Shown piece after piece: positions 16,688 to 25,037 of a stretch of DNA of 64,000 nucleotides. The notes beneath the pieces were generated by a model. That model saw only the letters and a list, made by a program, of their open reading frames with translations. It made no database searches and was not told where the DNA came from. The first letter of the stretch is position 1, and every line of letters starts with the position of its first letter. The DNA is from Austwickia sp. (GTDB lineage Bacteria; Actinomycetota; Actinomycetes; Actinomycetales; Dermatophilaceae). The translations under genes and the position numbers were made by a program. The stretch covers positions 496,001-560,000 of the forward strand of contig JADJTI010000004.1 in assembly GCA_016711265.1 (NCBI GenBank), read 5' to 3'.

Positions 16688-16695
16688 GCATAAGC
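16688..16695. repeat. Target duplication GCATAAGC, left
   Basis: The 8-mer GCATAAGC directly precedes the left end of ISL3 copy B and is repeated exactly after its right end, as expected for this family. Confidence 0.95.
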
Positions 16696-16773
16696 GGCTC
16701 TTCCCAAACGAGGGTGTGGGTCGACTCGCGGTCGGATGAGGATGATGGCGGGCGCGTCGTTGCTGGGGTAGGG

Positions 16774-16828
16774 GTCGAGGTCTTCCGAGGATGAAGGTTC
16801 CTACACCGCTCATCCGAAAGACCTCGAC
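16774..16828 (+). repeat. Long palindrome directly before transposase B
   Basis: GTCGAGGTCTT (16774) pairs with AAGACCTCGAC (16818-16828), and inside it GGATGA pairs with TCATCC. The GTG start begins at the very next base. Confidence 0.75.
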
Positions 16829-18130
16829 GTGCGCGACGCTACCTTCACCGAACCGGACCTGACCACCTTCACTGGGCTGGACGGCCTTGGGCTGCGCGCT
16901 GTTGGGCAGTTCCTGAGCGCGGATAGAGCGGTCGTGGCTTGCGACATCGTCGCCCAGGACGACTGGTGTCGACGATGCGGCTGTCAAGGACTCGTCCGCG
17001 ACAGCACCACCCGGGAACTGGCGCACGCGCCGCTGGGGTGGCGCCCGACGATCCTGCAGGTCCGGCTGCGCCGCTACCGTTGCCGTGACTGTGGGCACGT
17101 GTGGCGTCAAGACCTGTCCGCCGCGGCGGCGCCACGGGCGAAGCTGACCAAGACCGCGTTGAGGTGGGCGTTGGAAGGTCTGGTGGTCGCGCATCTGTCG
17201 ATGTCCCGGATCGCCGAGGCTCTCGGGGTGGCCTGGTCCACGGCGAACACTGCGGTCCTGGACGAGGGTCGCAGGGTCTTGATCAGCGACGATGCACGCT
17301 TCAACGGGGTGAGGGTCCTCGGGGTCGATGAGCATGTGTGGCGCCACACCCGCCGCGGGGATAAGTACGTGACCGTCATCATCGACCTGACCCCGGTGCG
17401 GGACGGGACCGGGTCTGCGCGGCTGCTGGACATGATCGAGGGTCGTTCCAAGGCCGTCTTCAAATCCTGGCTGAACCGGCGGGAGAAGGCCTGGCGCGAC
17501 GGCATCGAGGTCGTCGCGATGGACGGGTTCACCGGGTTCAAGACCGCCACCGTCGAGGAGATCCCGCAGGCCGTGGCAGTGATGGACCCCTTCCACGTGG
17601 TCCACCTCGCCGCAGGCGCCTTGGAGGAGTGCCGACGCCGCACCCAGCAAGACCTCCACGGGCGCCGCGGCCGCGCCAGCGATCCGCTGTACCAGGCGAG
17701 ACGAACCCTGCTGACCGGTACCGATCTGCTCACCGACAAGCAGAACACGCGCCTGGTCGACTTGTTCGCCGACGAACGCCACGTGGGCCTGGAGATCACC
17801 TGGGGCATCTACCAGCGGATCATCACCGCCTACCGCGACCCCGACCACGCTGCGGGCAAGAACACCATGACCAACCTGATCGCCACGCTCGCCACCGGCG
17901 TCCCACCTGAGCTGGTCGAGGCAGCCCGGCTCGGGGCCACCCTGGCCAAGCGAGCCGAGGACGTCACGGCCTACTTCGACTGGCCAGGCACCAGCAACGG
18001 CCCGACCGAAGCCATCAACGGGCGCCTGGAGCACCTACGCGGCATCGCCCTGGGCTTCCGGAACTTGACCCACTACATCGCCCGCAGCCTCCTGGAAGCC
18101 GGCGGGTTCAAGCAGCACCTACACCGTTGA
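16829..18130 (+). CDS. ISL3-family transposase B
   Basis: 433 residues from GTG at 16829. The zinc-binding N-terminus has CRRCGCQG and CRDCGHVW. An HTH (LSMSRIAEALGVAWSTANTA) is followed by the DDE core: LGVDEHVWRH, VMDPFHVVHLA and GTSNGPTEAINGRLEHLRG. The C-terminus RGIALGFRNLTHYIARSL is the family's usual end. All catalytic positions are present, so it is probably active. The terminal inverted repeat starts 12 bp after the last coding residues. Confidence 0.95.
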   Translation: MRDATFTEPDLTTFTGLDGLGLRAVGQFLSADRAVVACDIVAQDDWCRRCGCQGLVRDSTTRELAHAPLGWRPTILQVRLRRYRCRDCGHVWRQDLSAAAAPRAKLTKTALRWALEGLVVAHLSMSRIAEALGVAWSTANTAVLDEGRRVLISDDARFNGVRVLGVDEHVWRHTRRGDKYVTVIIDLTPVRDGTGSARLLDMIEGRSKAVFKSWLNRREKAWRDGIEVVAMDGFTGFKTATVEEIPQAVAVMDPFHVVHLAAGALEECRRRTQQDLHGRRGRASDPLYQARRTLLTGTDLLTDKQNTRLVDLFADERHVGLEITWGIYQRIITAYRDPDHAAGKNTMTNLIATLATGVPPELVEAARLGATLAKRAEDVTAYFDWPGTSNGPTEAINGRLEHLRGIALGFRNLTHYIARSLLEAGGFKQHLHR

Positions 18131-18142
18131 TTGGGAAGAGCC

Positions 18143-18150
18143 GCATAAGC
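18143..18150. repeat. Target duplication GCATAAGC, right
   Basis: Exact copy of 16688-16695, directly after the right end of ISL3 copy B. Confidence 0.95.
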
Positions 18151-18213
18151 TCAAGAGATGTCATAATGCTTGCGACTCCCGCATTCGCTGCACGATCTCG
18201 GAGTGGAGGCGCC

Positions 18214-18876
18214 GTGACCCGGGCACTGTCCGCGACCGATCGTGCCTACACCGAGACGAAGCGAAGCATCCTGGATGGTCACCTGGTCGGCGGCGATGTC
18301 ATCACCGAGGGCCAGATCTCGACCCTGCTCGGGATCAGTCGCACCCCGGTCCGAGAGGCCTTTCTTCGCCTACAGTCCGAGGGACTGCTCCAGCTGTACC
18401 CCAAGCGGGGCGCGGTCGTCGTACCGGTGGAACCGAGTGAGGTCTTCGCCGTCATGGAGGCCCGCGAGATCATCGAGAGCTTTGCCATCACAAAACTCCT
18501 CACCGAACATGCCAGGGTGCCCCGCACCGTCATCGAAAGCCTGTGGGCTCTGGTGGGAGAAATGACTCAGGCCCTCCATGCGCAGGACCCTCAGCGGTTC
18601 GCTATCGCTGACGCGGAGTTCCACCAAGCGCTGGTCGCTACCAGTGCCAACCCGTTTCTTGACCAGCTCGCGGCCAGCCTGACCGAGAGACTCTGGCGAT
18701 TCATGCCTCGGGTTGGCCGGGCCGAGCGTCTGGAGTCTGCTTACCGGGAACACATCCAGCTCGTGGAATGGATCGAACGCGGGGACCTCGATGCCACACT
18801 GGCGGCTCTCCGCTCGCACTTGCGCGCGGGCCTCATGGCACTCACCGGGCGCCCGCCCAGAGGCACTGAAAAGTAG
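18214..18876 (+). CDS. GntR family regulator, FadR/FCD type
   Basis: 220 residues from GTG at 18214 with GTGGAGG upstream; an ATG at 18166 would add 16 residues. The winged helix is clear (GDVITEGQISTLLGISRTPV then REAFLRLQSEGLLQLYPKRG). The C-terminal ~130 residues are an FCD ligand domain, with EAREIIESFAI, DAEFHQALVATSANPFL and EHIQLVEWIERGD holding metal/acid-binding histidines. FCD regulators usually sense organic acids and control catabolic genes. The insertion just upstream may have removed its promoter or target genes; the broken SnoaL, VOC and alcohol-dehydrogenase genes nearby could be the former regulon. Confidence 0.9.
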   Translation: MTRALSATDRAYTETKRSILDGHLVGGDVITEGQISTLLGISRTPVREAFLRLQSEGLLQLYPKRGAVVVPVEPSEVFAVMEAREIIESFAITKLLTEHARVPRTVIESLWALVGEMTQALHAQDPQRFAIADAEFHQALVATSANPFLDQLAASLTERLWRFMPRVGRAERLESAYREHIQLVEWIERGDLDATLAALRSHLRAGLMALTGRPPRGTEK

Positions 18877-18904
18877 CCCCAGATCGCCGGCACGTCCAGC
18901 CGGT

Positions 18905-19330
18905 TCAGCTCCCGGTTTCGGGGAGATGCTCGGTATCGGGGAGATGCTCGGTATCGCGCTCGTGGGCGTATTCAGTTTCGTCAATTGCTGGGTCCCTGAC
19001 CGGCGGGACGGCCGAGAGGTCGATAGCGATGTCCTCCTCGTCCGGCCGCATTCCGGCGATGACGGTATACACGAGGTTCGTCAGGCCCCAGGCCACCGCC
19101 AATGCGACGAAGAGGCGGGTGACGCCGGCGTCGAAGCTCATGGTCGATTCGACCAGCTGCACGATGGTAGGCACCGACATGACTGCCGCGAAGAGCACGA
19201 CGACACCAAAAGGCGCGCCCGAGGACGTGGTTTCCACCGAAACCGATACGCTGGCAGTCGGCCGGTGCTGGGCCGCGCGTGACACAGCCTCAGGGGGCTG
19301 CCCCTTACGCTGCCGTGACTTCCGCGACAT
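18905..19330 (-). CDS. Small membrane protein at the end of the flhA operon
   Basis: 141 residues. A polar N-terminus is followed by two hydrophobic helices (about residues 40-62 and 70-93) and an acidic tail. The start lies 26 bp inside the end of flhA on the same strand, indicating coupled translation. The tail contains DTEHLP twice in a row, from an 18 bp tandem duplication. No family was recognised. Its position as the last gene of the export-gate operon suggests an accessory role in flagella, but this is only inferred. Confidence 0.6.
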   Translation of the reverse strand: MSRKSRQRKGQPPEAVSRAAQHRPTASVSVSVETTSSGAPFGVVVLFAAVMSVPTIVQLVESTMSFDAGVTRLFVALAVAWGLTNLVYTVIAGMRPDEEDIAIDLSAVPPVRDPAIDETEYAHERDTEHLPDTEHLPETGS

Positions 19331-21353
19331 TCACGACTCCCGAGGTGACGAGGGTGAGTTGACCGCCCAATTCGGCGTAGGACAGCACGGGTGTTCGCGG
19401 AGTGGTCGATTCCAGCAGCCGGCGGATGGGTAGACGTAGCGGCTGAGCGCACACCAACACCGGAGGCTGCCCCGACGACTCGGCCGTCTGAGCCACCCTG
19501 GCGGCTTCTACGGCAATCCGCTCCGCCATGAGCGGATCCAGCAACAGGTAACTCCCGGAGTCTCCCGCCCGTAGGTTTTCGAGGAGTCGCTGCTCGAGTA
19601 ATGGATCGAACGTGATCACGGATAGTCGACCGTCGACGGCATGATTGCTGGCAATCGCCGGGCCGAGGGCACCGCGCGCTGATTCGAGAAGTCCGTCGGG
19701 ATCGGCGCCGCCGCGAGCCCGCATCGACAACGCCTCGAAGATCCTCACCAAGTCCCGAATGCACACGCGCTCGGCGAGCAGCCCTTGCAGCACGCGCTGA
19801 ACCTCGCCGAGGCTCAGCGGCGACGGGGTCAATTCTTCGACCACGGCGGGGTGAGTCTGCCGGACCATATCGACCAGCATCTTGACGTCTTCGCGGCTCA
19901 GCAACGCGCCCGCATGTGTGCGGACGACCTCGGCCATGTGCGTGGTGACGACCGACGACCGATCGACGACCGTGGCGGTGGCCAGCGCGATGTGTTCCCG
20001 CAGCTCGGCAGGCACCCATTTGGCGTCGAGCCCGAAGACCGGCTCGCGGGTGGCCATGCCCGGCAGGGTGTCCAGCTCGTCGCCGATGGCCAGGACCATT
20101 CCTGCCGGGGCCTCGCCCCGGGCGACCTCGACCCCGTGCACCCGGATGGCGTAGGTGCGTGGCGGCAGGTCCAAATTGTCGCGGGTCCGGACCAGCGGTA
20201 CGACGATGCCGATCTCTTGCGCGAGCTTGCGCCGCAGCGCACGCACTCGGTCCAGCAAGTCTCCGCCGGACCCCGCATCCACCATGTCGATGAGGTCGTA
20301 GGCGAGTTCCAGTTCCAGGGGCTCGACGCGCATGTCCTGCGCAATCGCCATCGGGCTGTCCTTCTGTGGCGCGGTGGGCAGCGGCTCCTCCACTGGCGTG
20401 CTCTCGGCGTCCTCGATCTCTTTCGGGAGCCTCTGGGCCACGATCAGCGCGGCTGCGCCGATCACCAGAAACGGAAGTTTCGGCAATCCGGGGACCACAG
20501 CGAGGAACAACACCGCCCCGCCGGCCATCTGGATGGCTCGACGCTGACGACCGAACTGGGCCATGAGATCGCTACCCATGTCCTTCTCGGTCGTCGCCCG
20601 GGTGACGATGAGTCCCGTGGAGATCGACAGCAACAGCGCAGGAATCTGAGAGACCAGTCCGTCGCCGACCGACAACAACGAGTACGTGGCGATGGCGTCG
20701 TCCATCGACATCCCGCGCTGGAGCACCCCGATGATGAACCCGCCGACCAGATTGATCAGGGTGATGACGATCGCAGCGATGGCATCGCCCTTGACGAATT
20801 TGCTCGCGCCGTCCATGGCCCCGTAGAAGTCCGCTTCAGCAGCGACCTCTTTACGGCGTTTGCGGGCTTCGTTCTCGTCGATCAGCCCGGAGTTGAGGTC
20901 CGCATCGACCGCCATCTGCTTCCCAGGCATGGCATCGAGGGTGAACCTCGCCGCGACCTCTGCAACGCGGCCGGCACCGTTGGTGATCACCACGAACTGA
21001 ATGACCAGGAGGATCACGAAGATCACGAGACCGACGATGATCGACCCACCCACCACGAAGTGCCCGAAGGCTTCGATGACCTTCCCGGCGTAGCCATCGA
21101 CGAGCACCAGTCGAGTAGCGCTGATGTTCATGGCCAGCCGGAACAGGGTGGCGATCAGCAGAAGCGAGGGAAAGACCGCGAAGTCCAGCGGACGCGTCAC
21201 GTTCAGACTGACCAACATGATCAGCACCGAGAAGGCGATGTTGAACGCGAGCAACATGTCCAACAAGAGGGGCGGCATGGGTATGACCATCATGACAACG
21301 ATGCCGATGATGGCGATCGGTATCCCGATCTGGCCCAGTCTGGACTGCTTCAC
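19305..21353 (-). CDS. flhA: Flagellar export gate protein FlhA
   Basis: 682 residues, ATG at 21353. The N-terminal half has eight hydrophobic segments and the FHIPEP family core: LFRLAMNISATRLVL, GRVAEVAARFTLDAMPGKQM then NSGLIDENEARKRR. The C-terminal ~330 residues are the cytoplasmic platform that receives export chaperones. FlhA forms the nonameric ring of the flagellar type III secretion gate. The length is normal (~690). It lies 108 bp downstream of flhB on the same strand and overlaps the next gene. Confidence 0.98.
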   Translation of the reverse strand: MKQSRLGQIGIPIAIIGIVVMMVIPMPPLLLDMLLAFNIAFSVLIMLVSLNVTRPLDFAVFPSLLLIATLFRLAMNISATRLVLVDGYAGKVIEAFGHFVVGGSIIVGLVIFVILLVIQFVVITNGAGRVAEVAARFTLDAMPGKQMAVDADLNSGLIDENEARKRRKEVAAEADFYGAMDGASKFVKGDAIAAIVITLINLVGGFIIGVLQRGMSMDDAIATYSLLSVGDGLVSQIPALLLSISTGLIVTRATTEKDMGSDLMAQFGRQRRAIQMAGGAVLFLAVVPGLPKLPFLVIGAAALIVAQRLPKEIEDAESTPVEEPLPTAPQKDSPMAIAQDMRVEPLELELAYDLIDMVDAGSGGDLLDRVRALRRKLAQEIGIVVPLVRTRDNLDLPPRTYAIRVHGVEVARGEAPAGMVLAIGDELDTLPGMATREPVFGLDAKWVPAELREHIALATATVVDRSSVVTTHMAEVVRTHAGALLSREDVKMLVDMVRQTHPAVVEELTPSPLSLGEVQRVLQGLLAERVCIRDLVRIFEALSMRARGGADPDGLLESARGALGPAIASNHAVDGRLSVITFDPLLEQRLLENLRAGDSGSYLLLDPLMAERIAVEAARVAQTAESSGQPPVLVCAQPLRLPIRRLLESTTPRTPVLSYAELGGQLTLVTSGVVNVAEVTAA

Positions 21354-21461
21354 GTGACCTCACGGACGGACGCATCGGCCGCGGGGGGCGGCTCGCTGAC
21401 GCTGATCCCATCGACCGAAGCCCGGCGGAACTGAGGGGGCGTTCTCGGAGCCGAACCTCCG

Positions 21462-22628
21462 TCAGGCCGCCGGATCGGCCACGACGATGCCAAGGGCACG
21501 GTCCGACAAATCCTCGGGCGGATCCTCGTGGGTCCCAGGGGGGCGCGGAATCGGGCTCTCGTGGGGGCCAGCGGTTTTGCCCTGCTTCTCCAGGTGGAAC
21601 ACGAACGCCAGTACGTGAGCGATCGCGTCGTAGAGCTCCAGGGGGATGTGGGCGCCGACGTCGCACAGCTTGTACAGCGTCCGTGCCACAATGACGTCGC
21701 GCACCATCGGTATCTCGTGCACATCGGCCTCCTGGCGGATGCGCGCCGCCAGATGCCCCGCCCCCTTGGCTACCACCTGCGGGGCCCCCTCACCGGGGAC
21801 GTATTTCAGGGCGACCGCGACGTGCGCCGGATTGACCATGACCACGCTGGCTTCGGAAACCGAGGCCATCATGCGACGCCGGCCCACCTCTCGCTGTCGG
21901 GCCTTGATCGCGGCACGCAACTGCGGGTCGCCCTCGGACTGCTTGCTCTCCTTCTTGATCTCCTCTTTCGTCATCTTCAGCGACTTCTCGATCCGTCGAC
22001 GTTCCATGCCATAGTCGAGCGCCGCAATAGCCAACCCCACCATGGCGACCACCCGGAGCAGGTTCAGCGCCGCTTGGCTGCCGATGCTGATGATGGCCCC
22101 GATCGACCAGGCCCCGGAGATGGTGATGCCTTCAAGGGCGCCGCGCATGACCTGGTATGCCACGAAACCGAAGACGACGAACTTCAGCAGCGTCTTGGCG
22201 AATGTCCAGGCGGCCTGCTGCCCGAACATGTTCTTCAAGCCAGGGCCGGGGTTGAGCTTCTTCCACTTGGGCTTGAAACGCTTGCCGTACACCTTCATCC
22301 CACCCTGGACAATGTGGCCCAGCGATCCGAGGGTCATGCATCCCAAGGCCAACGGCGCCAGTACCCAGATGGCCCCGAGCATTCCGTCGCGAAAGATCTC
22401 GGTGAGGCGCGGAACGCTAGGCTCATCCATAATGGCGCGAACTTGACCAAGCGTGCGGACGAACAGCCCGCGGAGATTGTCGATGGCCGCCGGGCCGACG
22501 ATGAGGAAGACGATGATGGTCAGCCACGCCGACAGGTCGGGGGTGCGGGCGACGTTGCCTTCTTCTTTGGCCTCTTTACGACGCCGCGCGGTTGGCGCCT
22601 CGGTTTTTTGGGACTTGTCCTCAGCCAT
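21462..22628 (-). CDS. flhB: Flagellar export switch protein FlhB
   Basis: 388 residues. SQKTEAPTARRRKEAKEEGN is the standard FlhB N-terminus; four transmembrane segments follow, then the cytoplasmic domain. The autocleavage site, normally NPTH, reads NPAH (residues 266-269, in VMVNPAHVAVALKY). The cleavable Asn-Pro is kept and Thr is replaced by Ala. A Pro-rich extension (~40 residues) follows the usual C-terminus. FlhB switches export from hook to filament substrates together with FliK. It is 11 bp from fliR and part of the fliMNOPQR-flhBA unit. Confidence 0.97.
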   Translation of the reverse strand: MAEDKSQKTEAPTARRRKEAKEEGNVARTPDLSAWLTIIVFLIVGPAAIDNLRGLFVRTLGQVRAIMDEPSVPRLTEIFRDGMLGAIWVLAPLALGCMTLGSLGHIVQGGMKVYGKRFKPKWKKLNPGPGLKNMFGQQAAWTFAKTLLKFVVFGFVAYQVMRGALEGITISGAWSIGAIISIGSQAALNLLRVVAMVGLAIAALDYGMERRRIEKSLKMTKEEIKKESKQSEGDPQLRAAIKARQREVGRRRMMASVSEASVVMVNPAHVAVALKYVPGEGAPQVVAKGAGHLAARIRQEADVHEIPMVRDVIVARTLYKLCDVGAHIPLELYDAIAHVLAFVFHLEKQGKTAGPHESPIPRPPGTHEDPPEDLSDRALGIVVADPAA

Positions 22629-22639
22629 GTCTCGTCTGC

Positions 22640-23413
22640 CTAGCCGCCGAGGAACCCCGACACGGGAGCCATCTCACCGATCACCCGATCCACGATGCCG
22701 CTCACGGCGGCCGGCAGAACGGCGACGGCGATCGAGGCCAAAGCGACCGTGAGCACGGTCTTCACGGGGAAGCTGAGCTGGAAGACATTGAGGCTCGGCA
22801 CCGCGCGGCTCACCATCCCCATGGCCAGATCTGCGCAGAAGAGCACCACGACGACCGGACCGCAGATCTCCAGGGCCGACACCATGAAGACCGACAGGTT
22901 CTCAATGAGAACACCGGCGAGACCGCCGGCGTCGGGGGCTCGCTGAAACGTCGCCTCGAAGGAGGTGAGAAAACCCCGGAGGATCATCAGGTGACCGCCG
23001 CTGGTGAACAGCAACGTGGTGGCAACCAGCTGTTGGATTCTCCCGAAGAGGCTGCTGTTGGTATTGGAGATCGGATCCAGCATGCTGGACATCGCGAACA
23101 TGCTCATCAAGTCGATGAGTTCGCCGGCCGCTTGGATCGCCGAGGTCAGCAAGAGCACGATGAAACCCATGACCAGCCCCGACGCCAGCTGGAACGCTAC
23201 GGCGACCACGAGACCTGTGGCATCCAGCGACGGCACCTTGGGCACGATCAACGGCGTGACCGGCAGTGCCAGGGCGAACGCCAACGTGGCCTTGATGCGT
23301 GCCGGGATCGCCCGCGAACTGAACGGCGGCGCCACCGCAATGAAGGCGGCGGCGCGGGCCATGACCAGCACAAAGGTCAGCAGCCAGCTCATCACCGGCA
23401 GGTCGACGGTCAT
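22640..23413 (-). CDS. fliR: Flagellar export protein FliR
   Basis: 257 residues with about six hydrophobic segments; RAAAFIAVAPPFSSRAIPAR is the family N-terminus and SPSLNVFQL-like (VPSLNVFQLSFPVK) the conserved later loop. FliR with FliP and FliQ forms the helical export pore core. Its start overlaps the fliQ stop by 4 bp. Length is normal. Confidence 0.97.
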   Translation of the reverse strand: MTVDLPVMSWLLTFVLVMARAAAFIAVAPPFSSRAIPARIKATLAFALALPVTPLIVPKVPSLDATGLVVAVAFQLASGLVMGFIVLLLTSAIQAAGELIDLMSMFAMSSMLDPISNTNSSLFGRIQQLVATTLLFTSGGHLMILRGFLTSFEATFQRAPDAGGLAGVLIENLSVFMVSALEICGPVVVVLFCADLAMGMVSRAVPSLNVFQLSFPVKTVLTVALASIAVAVLPAAVSGIVDRVIGEMAPVSGFLGG

Positions 23414-23682
23414 GGCCGCAGGAGATCAGGCAGCTGATCGAAGAGCTGGCGCGTGAAAGTCACTGATTCACTCATCATCCAGTTGCCGGCGACCAGCAAC
23501 ACCACGGCGACAGCAATCACCTTCGGCACGAAGGTCAACGACATTTCCTGCACCTGCGTGACCGCTTGCAGGAGCGAGATCACGAAGCCGATCACCAGAC
23601 TCACGAGCAGGATCGGAGCAGCGAGCTTGGCCCCCAGCAGCATGCCCTGAGTCGCCAGATGCATCACGTCGGCATCGGTCAT
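23410..23682 (-). CDS. fliQ: Flagellar export protein FliQ
   Basis: 90 residues from ATG at 23682 (a longer in-frame start at 23739 would overlap fliP and add non-family residues). Two transmembrane hairpin helices and the family signature LISLLQAVTQ-like (FVISLLQAVTQVQEMSLTFV) are clear. Four copies of FliQ build the outer part of the export pore. It overlaps fliR (4 bp) and follows fliP by 10 bp. Confidence 0.97.
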   Translation of the reverse strand: MTDADVMHLATQGMLLGAKLAAPILLVSLVIGFVISLLQAVTQVQEMSLTFVPKVIAVAVVLLVAGNWMMSESVTFTRQLFDQLPDLLRP

Positions 23683-23692
23683 GATCAGCCCT

Positions 23693-24580
23693 TCACCGAT
23701 AGCTGCTGACGAGAGCGGTCGTAATGAGGTTCCAGCCATCGACCATCACGAACAGCAACAGCTTGAACGGCAGTGAAATCATGATGGGCGGCAGCATCAT
23801 CATACCCATCGACATCAACGCAGAACCCACCACCAGATCGATGATCAAGAACGGCAGGAAGATCACGAAGCCGATGATGAAGGCGGCCTTGAGCTCAGAC
23901 AGGACGAAGGCCGGAATGAGCGTCGTCATCGATACGTCGTCGCGGGTCTTAGGTGCTTCCTCCCGCGATAGTTTGATCATGGTTTGAAGCTCGGTCGGGC
24001 CCGTTTGGGCCAACATGAACTTCTTGAGCGGCACCTGGGCACGCTCGATGGCCCGCTCCTGGCTGATCTGGGTCTGGCGGTACGGCGTGATCGCCACGTC
24101 GTTGATTTCCGACAAGACAGGGGACATCACGAATATCGACAGGAAGAGAGCCAAGCCGGCCAACACCTGGTTGGGCGGAATCGTGGGAGTCCCCAGCGCA
24201 TTACGGGTGAGAGACAACACGACGGCGATTTTGGTGAAGGCCGTGGTCATCAGGAGGATCGCCGGGGCCACTGACAGGACCGTCATCAGGATGATGATGG
24301 AGATCGCCTGGTTCCGGTCGCCCCCGCCCACGCTCACGCTGAGGTCCCCCGGCGATGGAACCGCGGGAACGCTGGCGGGACTGGGCACCGGGGACGGCGT
24401 CGGCGCGGCCACCCATCCGGACGTGGCGGCACCGGTGGCCGCCACTGTCACCACGGATGGCTGTTGGCCGGCGTACGCGATGGTCACGGGACCGACGACC
24501 GCAGCTGCGACCAGCAGGCCGGCGATGGCCAGACGACGCGCATGCAGGATGCCAGGCAGGTTCCCCCAGCGCCTAGCCAC
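23693..24580 (-). CDS. fliP: Flagellar export protein FliP
   Basis: 295 residues from GTG at 24580, inside the last 8 bp of fliO. A hydrophobic N-terminal signal (IAGLLVAAAVVGPVTIAYAG) and a ~45-residue Pro/Ala/Ser segment precede the core. The core has SIIILMTVLSVAPAILLMTT, FTKIAVVLSLTRNALGTPTI, PPNQVLAGLALFLSIFVMSP and the C-terminal PAFVLSELKAAFIIGFVIFL. The cleavable signal is a known FliP trait. Five FliP chains line the export pore. The start is inferred, because a longer frame extends upstream into fliO. Confidence 0.96.
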   Translation of the reverse strand: MARRWGNLPGILHARRLAIAGLLVAAAVVGPVTIAYAGQQPSVVTVAATGAATSGWVAAPTPSPVPSPASVPAVPSPGDLSVSVGGGDRNQAISIIILMTVLSVAPAILLMTTAFTKIAVVLSLTRNALGTPTIPPNQVLAGLALFLSIFVMSPVLSEINDVAITPYRQTQISQERAIERAQVPLKKFMLAQTGPTELQTMIKLSREEAPKTRDDVSMTTLIPAFVLSELKAAFIIGFVIFLPFLIIDLVVGSALMSMGMMMLPPIMISLPFKLLLFVMVDGWNLITTALVSSYR

Positions 24581-25037
24581 GATGCCTGCCTCGTCGGTGC
24601 AACACGTCCGACCAGTGCATCTGCGGGGGGCCCTCCGCCACCGCTGCTGCGGCCCGCGGTCGTGAGCCGCTAGACACCCGGGAGAGCACGGCGTCGAAAG
24701 CGCTCGGCATCGTGGAATTCGTGGGCGCTGGCGACGGTCTCGCCTCCGGGTCGACGATGAGATCGGCGATCGGTACATCACCCAACACGTTCACGGTGGA
24801 ATCGGTGACACCAAGCACGAGAGTGTGCGAGCCGATCTCCACCACCTGCACCGATGCGTTCCGCGACAGGGTCGTCCGGGCCACCACGCGCACCTGCACC
24901 GCCCCGTTCTGCCGGAGCCGCCCTCCTCCTAGCTGTCGACGCTGCACGAACCTGGCCAAGGCAAAGATCGCGGCGAGCACGATGACCAGCGACAGGGCCA
25001 TGCGCAGCATGAGGACGACGGACGAGCCGTCGGTCAT
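24573..25037 (-). CDS. fliO: Flagellar biosynthesis protein FliO
   Basis: 154 residues from ATG at 25037, overlapping the fliN stop (ATGA). One transmembrane segment (residues ~8-26, MLRMALSLVIVLAAIFALAR) is followed by a short beta-rich domain with VRVVARTTLSRNASVQVVEI and HTLVLGVTD, the FliO/YscJ-like family signature. FliO assists FliP pore assembly and is the least conserved export gene. The Pro/Ala-rich end has no recognised fold. Confidence 0.9.
   Translation of the reverse strand: MTDGSSVVLMLRMALSLVIVLAAIFALARFVQRRQLGGGRLRQNGAVQVRVVARTTLSRNASVQVVEIGSHTLVLGVTDSTVNVLGDVPIADLIVDPEARPSPAPTNSTMPSAFDAVLSRVSSGSRPRAAAAVAEGPPQMHWSDVLHRRGRHRG

Larger units (their letters stand above)
16696..18142 (+). 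mobile_element. ISL3-family insertion sequence, copy B
   Basis: 1447 bp with ends GGCTCTTCCCAA and TTGGGAAGAGCC (12 bp perfect, then imperfect) and identical flanking 8-mers GCATAAGC. The element is complete and probably a recent arrival. It is a diverged relative of copy A: the transposases share architecture but differ widely. It sits 71 bp before the likely GntR start. Confidence 0.96.

Noticed and set aside
16312..16707. A minus-strand frame across the gap before ISL3 copy B
   Set aside because: It crosses the end of the VOC gene and runs into the insertion, lacks a ribosome site and family resemblance.
19785..21434. A 549-codon frame opposite flhA, rich in His, Asp, Gln and Arg
   Set aside because: The composition is typical of a shadow of a conserved gene; flhA is certain.
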